Below, in pieces: positions 7,284 to 12,085 of a stretch of 12,085 nt of DNA. The position numbers and the translations under genes are program-made. Each line of letters starts with the position of its first letter. Within the stretch, counting starts at the first letter, position 1. The notes under the pieces are model-generated. The model saw only the letters and a list, made by a program, of their open reading frames with translations, searched no databases and was not told where the DNA came from. Source of the stretch: Bacteroidota bacterium (GTDB lineage Bacteria > Bacteroidota > Bacteroidia > NS11-12g > UBA955); assembly GCA_009918425.1 (NCBI GenBank), contig RGEC01000047.1, positions 1 through 12,085 on the forward strand, given 5' to 3'.

Positions 7284-9233
7284 TTATTGTTTAATCAGTT
7301 TTTGCGAAATAACGGTTTCTTTGTAAGTCAGTTTCAGGTGATAAATTCCCGTAGATAGTGCGGATATGTTCAGTCCCGGCATGGAATTCCGGTGTATATC
7401 GATGTTTTGTTCCATCACTTTTCTACCGCGGATATCATGAATTACAATATGGCAAACATCATTAAGATCCTCGGGTTTATAGCTGCTGAAATCCAGCATC
7501 AAGTAGTCTTTGGCGGGGTTGGGTCGAATACTGATCTGGGCCAACGGCACGGCAGGATCTGATATTTTCCCTACGGTAAATGCAAAACGTATGCTGCTGC
7601 CAAAATCGGCGCCAAAACGCTGAAGTATGCTATTGGTAAGGCTGCGAATCTGTAAGAAACCATTTCCGTCGGCGGTATTTGCCCACCACTGCAGCCCGTC
7701 TTCGTTAAGCATATAGTTGGGATTGGCAGCGCCGGTATCCTGAAAATCCAGCGTATAACAGCCTTCGGGCAGGTCGATGGTATCGCGGTAGACCATGTTG
7801 GCCGTTGGGTATTTTTTACGGGCTTTTACGGTTTTTCCAAACATATCCCTGATTTCCCAGCTGTTTTCTGTGGGGGCGCTATTTGTGCTGCAATACAGCA
7901 CAAATTTATTTGGCAATAACGGTGGTAAATTTCCGGTAAAAACAGTGGCAGTATTGTTACTGGGGTTGTCATCGGGGCGGTTATTTACCCATGCCACATT
8001 TACTTTAAAGGTACCACCACTGTTGTTTCGTGCAAAATCGGGTGGTAAGTCGAGGGTGTCCCACTGTCCAGGTTTCAGGTTACCATTCCAGCGGTAATGT
8101 TTTTGCTGCAGTCCATCCATTCCATACAAAAAATCGATGCTTTGCGCGGCAGATCCCCCGCGGTTCCGAACGATGATTTTGGGAGAGCCGCAGGATGGAT
8201 TTACCCTTTTGTAGCGAAGTTCGGCATTGGGGCTGATGATATCTTCCACCACAACATCCAGATTGTAATTGGGTTTGCCGTATTCTACCAGGTAAGTGCT
8301 AAGCATATAGTTGGCCCCACCGCTGGTAGTTTTGTAGCTTTCCATATCAAGGTCCATACGGTGGGTGCTCCCGGGTGTGGCGGCTATATCTAAATTGTAT
8401 TCGCGAACCTCGGCACCGGGGCACCAGCCGGCTCGGTCATAGAGCCAGGTGCCTGCCTGTGGGAAAACGGGATTTTCGCCGCAGTCATCACGCCAAACCC
8501 AGCTTTCATCGGCCACAGCTCCATCCAGAACAATATAGCGACGTTTTGGACAAAATTCTGCGCAGTTTTCGGGTTTATCCATGCCATGTCCGGTTTGCAG
8601 TATCTTGAAACGCATCAGGTCTGTTTCCTCCCCAAGGGTGAAAGTGTCTTCAGGCACGTTTTTATCGAAAAGGGTATCATTGCCATAGCCCACACTGCGG
8701 GTATAAAAGCGGGTAATATTTTTTACATCGCGCCAGGGGGTGCCTTCTACAAGGTTAAACTTCAGTGAAATTTCCCATCCGCGGTCGTGGTTGGCCTCAT
8801 ATCCGGTATGCTGATACATGATTTGCACGCTGTCGTGCAGCAGGTGGGCAAAGTCTGTGATATCGAACACCCATGTATGGTTCCAGTTCTGGTCCCAGTA
8901 AAAACCATATGGAGTAATGAAACGCATGATTTCCCAGCCGAGGCTATCATTTTCGGCACCGCGTCGGTTGCACAGGTAAATATAATTCAGGTAATCCCAT
9001 TCGCCGCATTTCAAGCCCGGAGCGCATTTGAAGGTCAGTTCAGCAAAGGCTTTCTGGTATTTTGTGCCGGTCTTGGGGAATGTTCCCCAACCGTAATATT
9101 TGGTATTTCCCGCACCGGGATTGGTTTTGATAACAACTTTATTGTGTGTAACAACGCGGGTTGTATCTCCGGGTTTGGCGTTGATAAAGTGGGTCAGTAA
9201 TAGGATTAATAAAAAAGTAATGGTCCTGATCAT
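7284..9233 (-). CDS. Secreted PNGase F-like peptide-N-glycanase with T9SS sorting domain
   Basis: This 649-aa secreted protein has a signal peptide at 1-19 and is homologous to PNGase F (peptide-N4-(N-acetyl-beta-glucosaminyl)asparagine amidase), which removes whole N-glycans from glycoproteins. Residues about 25-320 carry the two-domain glycanase core. CGEWDY at 76-81 places the catalytic Asp at 80 (PNGase F Asp60), and CAEFC at 224-228 places the catalytic Glu at 226 (Glu206); the 146-residue spacing equals that of PNGase F. Cys70/76, 224/228 and 251/271 match its three disulfides, and DRAGWCPG is at 266-273. The third acid, Glu118, is uncertain: by eye it aligns with Gln141. An extension follows: a CARDB-like beta domain (about 325-435), a second beta-rich domain (about 440-555) and a type A T9SS sorting domain (about 566-649, beginning ISIRPNPAKDYL). 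It precedes gmk by 4 nt. The true substrate is unknown. Confidence 0.85.
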   Translation of the reverse strand: MIRTITFLLILLLTHFINAKPGDTTRVVTHNKVVIKTNPGAGNTKYYGWGTFPKTGTKYQKAFAELTFKCAPGLKCGEWDYLNYIYLCNRRGAENDSLGWEIMRFITPYGFYWDQNWNHTWVFDITDFAHLLHDSVQIMYQHTGYEANHDRGWEISLKFNLVEGTPWRDVKNITRFYTRSVGYGNDTLFDKNVPEDTFTLGEETDLMRFKILQTGHGMDKPENCAEFCPKRRYIVLDGAVADESWVWRDDCGENPVFPQAGTWLYDRAGWCPGAEVREYNLDIAATPGSTHRMDLDMESYKTTSGGANYMLSTYLVEYGKPNYNLDVVVEDIISPNAELRYKRVNPSCGSPKIIVRNRGGSAAQSIDFLYGMDGLQQKHYRWNGNLKPGQWDTLDLPPDFARNNSGGTFKVNVAWVNNRPDDNPSNNTATVFTGNLPPLLPNKFVLYCSTNSAPTENSWEIRDMFGKTVKARKKYPTANMVYRDTIDLPEGCYTLDFQDTGAANPNYMLNEDGLQWWANTADGNGFLQIRSLTNSILQRFGADFGSSIRFAFTVGKISDPAVPLAQISIRPNPAKDYLMLDFSSYKPEDLNDVCHIVIHDIRGRKVMEQNIDIHRNSMPGLNISALSTGIYHLKLTYKETVISQKLIKQ

Positions 9234-9240
9234 TCCATTG

Positions 9241-9248
9241 CAAACTTA
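9241..9248 (-). promoter_or_regulatory. Possible -7 box for the PNGase F-like gene
   Basis: On the minus strand this reads TAAGTTTG, an exact match to the Bacteroidota -7 consensus TAnnTTTG. No good -33 TTTG was found at the usual distance. The implied transcription start lies only a few bases before the ATG at 9233, so it would give a nearly leaderless mRNA; it may be a chance match. Confidence 0.35.
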
Positions 9249-9301
9249 ATAAATTATGCAGATTGAGCATACGGTATTCACGCCGAAAGATAGGAAATGG
9301 C

Positions 9302-9333
9302 TTTTGAGGAGCTAAAATATTCCATTATATTTG
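9302..9333 (+). promoter_or_regulatory. Promoter of the tRNA gene (Bacteroidota type)
   Basis: A -33 element TTTTG (9302-9306) and a -7 element TATATTTG (9326-9333) are separated by 19 nt. The second element matches TAnnTTTG exactly and the spacing is typical of the Bacteroidota housekeeping sigma factor. Transcription would begin at about 9338-9341, a few bases before the mature tRNA end at 9344. Confidence 0.8.
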
Positions 9334-9343
9334 CGGTCCCATT

Positions 9344-9417
9344 GGGCCTATAGCTCATTCGGTTAGAGCAACTGACTCATAATCAGTAGGTGCTTGGTTC
9401 GATCCCAAGTGGGCCCA
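9344..9417 (+). tRNA. tRNA with CAU anticodon (Met elongator or Ile2)
   Basis: The cloverleaf is complete. The acceptor stem GGGCCTA pairs with TGGGCCC (one T-G wobble), the D stem is GCTC/GAGC (9353-9356 with 9366-9369), the anticodon arm is ACTGA-CTCATAA-TCAGT with the CAT anticodon at 9378-9380, and the T arm is CTTGG-TTCGATC-CCAAG. The discriminator is A and the 3' CCA is not encoded (CAA follows). With a CAT anticodon it is either elongator tRNA-Met or the lysidine-modified tRNA-Ile2 that reads AUA. The absence of the initiator C1-A72 mismatch and of the three G-C pairs in the anticodon stem excludes initiator tRNA. The GGGCCTATAGCTC beginning and U12-A23 resemble isoleucine tRNAs, but U29-A41 differs from the E. 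coli Ile C29-G41, so the choice stays open. Confidence 0.95.
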
Positions 9418-9425
9418 CAAGAAAG

Positions 9426-9448
9426 ACTCCGCGATTGCGGAGTTTTTT
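9426..9448 (+). terminator. Intrinsic terminator after the tRNA
   Basis: A perfect 7-bp stem ACTCCGC/GCGGAGT with a GATT loop is followed by an unbroken run of T ending at 9448. A short A run just upstream gives weak symmetry. It closes the single-gene tRNA transcript and separates it from the downstream gene pair. Confidence 0.88.
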
Positions 9449-9682
9449 GTTTATGAATGAAATTTGTTGCTACATATTGTTCTCCGAAACGCTTGGCGAA
9501 TTTACATTGGTGCTTGCCCATAGTTTACTGCATTAGGACAGCGTATTTCGGTTGCACTTTTCACATGTCCTTAAACGGATTTTCTCCACCAAGCACCTCT
9601 TTTTTCCGACTAAAAAATTCACCTCGCTGATAAAACGCGGAGTGACGTGGAAATTTTGTATTGCAAAACAATATCAACATCC
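9449..9682. other. Intergenic region without a recognisable gene
   Basis: These 234 nt between the tRNA terminator and the small-protein/VWA pair contain only very short ORFs (27 codons from 9453 and 21 codons from 9565) that have no features of genes. No exact TAnnTTTG box was found before the ATG at 9683, so the promoter of the pair is not identified. One detail: 9588-9598 is an exact 11-nt reverse complement of tRNA bases 9388-9398, and 9509-9516 repeats 8 nt of the same tRNA segment, so these two intergenic stretches could also pair with each other over 8 bp. Confidence 0.5.
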
Positions 9683-10138
9683 ATGAAAAATCCTGTAAAA
9701 AACCTCGCCCCGCCCGACATCATTCAGCCCGGCCCCGGACAAAACACCCTGATTGAAGTAAAAAACGAAATCAAAACCGTGAACGTGAATGAAGATCCCC
9801 TTCGCATTGATTTTTTGTATTACGCAAATAATGAATACATCAACGGTGGATGGGTGCAGATTCAGCCACAGACCTACATCAGGCCGGTGAATTCAGAAAC
9901 GCGCTTTAAGCTGCTGCAAGCCATCAATATTCCCATTGCTCCGCGCAAACATTATTTCAAATCCACCAAGGATATGCTGTTTTATTCTTTGCTGTTTCCT
10001 CAGGTGCCCAAAGATGTAACCCATATTGATATCATCGAAATGGAAGGCCCCGGCGGTAACTGGTTTAACTTTTACAATGTATCTATGGAAACCGTTCTCA
10101 ATGGCATTATTCCCGTAAACATCAAAAGAAGTAAATAA
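9683..10138 (+). CDS. Uncharacterised 151-aa protein, partner of the VWA gene
   Basis: I do not recognise this family with confidence. The frame is open from a GTG at 9647, but the ATG at 9683 is preferred because it gives an ordinary polar N-terminus (MKNPVKNLAPPD) and the extra 12 residues look like untranslated leader. The 151-aa product has no signal peptide or membrane segment, so it is probably cytoplasmic. Composition suggests mainly beta strands: RIDFLYYANNEY, GGWVQIQPQTYIRP, then KDMLFYSLLFPQVPKDV and THIDIIEMEGPGGNWFNFYN near the end. The last stretch loosely resembles a beta-sandwich motif (FxLxFP...IDIIE...FNFYxV) that I recall from other Bacteroidota proteins of unknown function; this is a weak impression. 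It ends 8 nt before a von Willebrand A gene on the same strand, implying one transcript and a shared function. Confidence 0.75.
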   Translation: MKNPVKNLAPPDIIQPGPGQNTLIEVKNEIKTVNVNEDPLRIDFLYYANNEYINGGWVQIQPQTYIRPVNSETRFKLLQAINIPIAPRKHYFKSTKDMLFYSLLFPQVPKDVTHIDIIEMEGPGGNWFNFYNVSMETVLNGIIPVNIKRSK

Positions 10139-10146
10139 ATCAAATC

Positions 10147-11334
10147 ATGAAAAGATATATAGAAATCGTTTTTGATAACAGCATCAGTATGCGGGATATT
10201 CTTACCGGAAACCAAACCCGAATTCAGGTAGCAAAAGCGCTTTTTGAAAAAGAAGTTTTCCCGGAATTGCGGGAAGATGATCAAATTAACATTCGAACAC
10301 TGAGAAGTTACTGTGACGGCACCTCTAGACCTGTAAACACAAATATCAAAACAATAAAGTACGATGTTGAGAAAATTGATGCAAAGTTGGGCGAAACGCC
10401 TTTGTTTAACACGGTAAAAGATGCGGTTGAGGCTTGTAAAAAATCAATGGCTGATGAGAAAATTATTTTCGTGCTTACGGATGGTGATGATACCTGCAAT
10501 GTTGATCCTACAAATTTTTTCACCCCGGAGGAGCAGAAATTTATCCGAACACTCAACGTGATTCTCATGCAATTTGCCATTAATAATCACATAACAAGGC
10601 AAAACCTGAATCTATTTGCCTCCCAGATAGGGGCGCAGACATTTTCAGTAGGGGCTAGCGGTCGCGCCGATTTCAGCAGCATGCGTACTGATTTGCGCAG
10701 TGGACTGGGCAATGCAGGTTTTGTGACCGGTGCTAATCGGAATATCACCCCGGTTTACCCCGGTTACATGTTATCTTGGAGCGAACTGAATAACAGGGGT
10801 ATACGGTTTTATCAGGCTGAATTACTATTCAATGAAGGATTTTTAAGCTGGAAACCTGAACCGAACAAACCCCTTGAGGGCAAACAATGGAGCGAATTGT
10901 TGTTTTTGTGGAGTCTGCGTTTTCTGAACGGATTGCCGGTAGAAATTATCCGTGCCATGCTAATGCACTTATCTAAGCCATATGCCTATAGCCAGAGCAA
11001 TATGTACTGGGATTTTGAGAAAACCCGCTGGATAACCCTGGAAGCCAAACCTACGGAGCGAATACCCAATCCGGAACCGGAAATTATGGATGTTAAGCAG
11101 TTAAACCAAAAGCAAAGAGATACGGAGTATCATCAATGGTATGATGAAGATGTGTTATACGAGGTGGAAAAAATTGAACAGAACAATGCGGCAGGAACAA
11201 ACGGCTACAAGCTTGTGAGATGGCAATGCAAAACAGATTTATTTGTGAAACCCAAACCTAAGAAACTCAAAGCCGGCGATGTGGTGCAGTTTGTGAAGCC
11301 CTCTAAACGAGGGCGGAAACGTAAGGCTGATTAA
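10147..11334 (+). CDS. Von Willebrand factor A (MIDAS) domain protein with basic C-terminus
   Basis: This 395-aa protein has no signal peptide or membrane segment and begins directly with a VWA domain (about 1-205). The metal-ion-dependent adhesion site is complete: DNSIS at 10-14, Thr84 in GETPLFNT, and Asp112 in VLTDGDD. VWA domains of this intracellular kind usually bind a divalent metal and mediate regulated protein-protein contacts. Residues about 205-300 form a second region rich in Trp and Tyr (MLSWSELNN, FLSWKPEP, LFLWSLRFLNGLP) that I cannot name. Residues 305-345 are charged and probably helical. The C-terminus is strongly basic (VKPKPKKLKAG at 367-377; PSKRGRKRKAD at 385-395), which could bind nucleic acid (inference). 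It follows the 151-aa gene by 8 nt. No ATPase (MoxR type), protease or kinase gene is visible beside it, so the named VWA systems are not supported. Its stop codon overlaps that of the convergent lipoprotein gene. Confidence 0.88.
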   Translation: MKRYIEIVFDNSISMRDILTGNQTRIQVAKALFEKEVFPELREDDQINIRTLRSYCDGTSRPVNTNIKTIKYDVEKIDAKLGETPLFNTVKDAVEACKKSMADEKIIFVLTDGDDTCNVDPTNFFTPEEQKFIRTLNVILMQFAINNHITRQNLNLFASQIGAQTFSVGASGRADFSSMRTDLRSGLGNAGFVTGANRNITPVYPGYMLSWSELNNRGIRFYQAELLFNEGFLSWKPEPNKPLEGKQWSELLFLWSLRFLNGLPVEIIRAMLMHLSKPYAYSQSNMYWDFEKTRWITLEAKPTERIPNPEPEIMDVKQLNQKQRDTEYHQWYDEDVLYEVEKIEQNNAAGTNGYKLVRWQCKTDLFVKPKPKKLKAGDVVQFVKPSKRGRKRKAD

Positions 11335-12011
11335 TCGGGGTAATTATCAACGTAGCATTCCATGCTGCAATAATCACCATATGTGCCACCTTCATAAAGG
11401 CTTCCATTCCATCGCCGTCCGCATCTGTGTATCTTTTCGGAAGACGAATTTGATCTTGAATTATTGCCTATTTTAACATCCAGTGGTTTGCAATTACAAT
11501 CCATGATGTAGGTGATGCTTACGGGGTCACCGGGGCCATATTTAAATGCAGTAATATAGAATATACCTTCACCTGCATACTTTTCGTCTGCTATTTCATA
11601 ACCGGCTCCATTCACCAGTTGGCGTATTTGCTCAATACAATTTTGATTTCCCACGCAGTCTGCCTGGGATGAATTGCTATTTACTCCGGTATTATTGGAT
11701 GCAGAAGATGTGCATCTTGCAGCCAGAGCATCAAATTTTCGGCTAATTTCAGGGTTTTGTGACATATTTACTTTTTCCCAGTTTTCAACGCCAAGTTCTC
11801 GACTAATGGCATCTCTGCAGGCAATACTGTTTTCTATCATGTACTTTGAATCACCGGGTTCTGTTAAACAGCGGCAAACATCCACTTCTTTTGCATTTTC
11901 TTCTGTTTGTGCAGATGAATTTTTGTTTGAATTACTGCCACAACCATAACCCACCAATCCGATTATTGCGAGTAATGTAATTAATTGAAGTATTTTGGTA
12001 TACGTTTTCAT
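11331..12011 (-). CDS. Cys-rich putative lipoprotein
   Basis: The 226-aa product starts at the ATG at 12011; a TTG 18 nt upstream in frame is less likely because Met-Lys plus a hydrophobic core gives a clean export signal. The signal (hydrophobic about 7-23) ends in LVGYGCGS with Cys24 as the probable lipidated residue. Tyr and Gly at -2 and -3 make an atypical lipobox. After a low-complexity Ser/Asn linker comes a region with C46-x-C48, C65 and C100 (ending ISRKFDALAARC) of a kind I recall from other Bacteroidota lipoproteins. A second domain spans about 119-180 (C119, C125, C172-x-C174). The tail has His195, Cys197, Cys215 and Cys219 (YCSMEC), spaced like a small zinc knuckle. Function is unknown. 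Cellular place would be periplasm or outer membrane if lipidation is right. The stop overlaps the VWA stop in TTAA. Confidence 0.8.
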   Translation of the reverse strand: MKTYTKILQLITLLAIIGLVGYGCGSNSNKNSSAQTEENAKEVDVCRCLTEPGDSKYMIENSIACRDAISRELGVENWEKVNMSQNPEISRKFDALAARCTSSASNNTGVNSNSSQADCVGNQNCIEQIRQLVNGAGYEIADEKYAGEGIFYITAFKYGPGDPVSITYIMDCNCKPLDVKIGNNSRSNSSSEKIHRCGRRWNGSLYEGGTYGDYCSMECYVDNYPD

Positions 12012-12044
12012 ATTGCTGCAATTACTCAATAAAAAATAATATTA

Positions 12045-12053
12045 CAAAATATA
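12045..12053 (-). promoter_or_regulatory. Weak candidate -7 box for the lipoprotein gene
   Basis: On the minus strand this reads TATATTTTG, one base longer than TAnnTTTG, within very AT-rich DNA upstream of the ATG at 12011. It would give a leader of about 30 nt. No clear -33 element is visible before the window ends. Confidence 0.25.
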
Positions 12054-12085
12054 TTAATAAAAATTAATTACAGTAATAAATAGAA

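Noticed and set aside
9453..9536. 27-codon ORF after the tRNA terminator
   Set aside because: No ribosome-binding signal, no hydrophobic or toxin-like pattern that stands out, and this length is expected by chance.
9647..9682. GTG start giving 12 extra residues on the 151-aa protein
   Set aside because: The ATG at 9683 fits a normal start better; the extension has no conserved look.
9344..9682. Integration site of a mobile element at the tRNA
   Set aside because: No integrase, no direct repeat of the tRNA 3' end and no transposase are seen; the only match is an inverted 11-nt segment.
12012..12029. TTG start giving 6 extra residues on the lipoprotein
   Set aside because: The ATG at 12011 gives a standard Met-Lys signal peptide, and the extension would put extra polar residues before it.
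1..12085. CRISPR array, insertion sequence or long tandem repeat
   Set aside because: Reading through the window showed no regularly spaced repeats, no transposase motifs and no long inverted repeats beyond the tRNA terminator.

Overview
The window looks like a piece of a Bacteroidota chromosome. Three things point there. A secreted enzyme ends in a type A type IX secretion (T9SS) sorting domain. The tRNA gene has a promoter of the Bacteroidota form (TTTG, 19 nt, TAnnTTTG). Gene starts are preceded by A-rich stretches rather than strong Shine-Dalgarno sequences. Genus and species cannot be read from the sequence.

Layout. (1) 1-6137, plus strand: a tightly packed inorganic-carbon uptake block. 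It holds the 3' part of dabA (DUF2309/UPF0753, zinc and beta-carbonic-anhydrase-like), an overlapping NuoL/DabB-like proton-channel subunit, a SulP anion transporter with a C-terminal STAS domain, and a DUF2490 outer-membrane beta-barrel protein. DabA and DabB are known to act together as an energy-coupled CO2-hydrating/bicarbonate-accumulating complex. SulP would add bicarbonate or another anion, and the barrel may provide outer-membrane passage (inference). (2) 6138-9233, minus strand: a compact unit transcribed as a PNGase F-like secreted glycoamidase, then gmk (guanylate kinase), then nadD (NaMN adenylyltransferase), with gaps of 4 nt and -1 nt. The first block and this one meet tail to tail with stop codons touching. 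(3) 9302-9448: a CAU-anticodon tRNA with a clear promoter and a strong intrinsic terminator, divergent from block 2. (4) 9449-11334, plus strand: a 234-nt leader without a recognisable gene, then two closely spaced genes I cannot assign to a described system. These are a 151-aa soluble protein and a 395-aa protein with an intact von Willebrand A (MIDAS) domain and a basic tail. (5) 11331-12011, minus strand: a Cys-rich putative lipoprotein whose stop codon overlaps that of the VWA gene.

The most interesting points are: the DabB-like subunit, which carries a large extra membrane region and altered proton-path residues; the reversed dabA-dabB order with SulP and DUF2490 partners; the PNGase F homologue with a long multidomain C-terminal extension and a possible change at one of three catalytic positions; and the unassigned small-protein/VWA pair just downstream of a tRNA. 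All identifications come from reading motifs; no database search was run.
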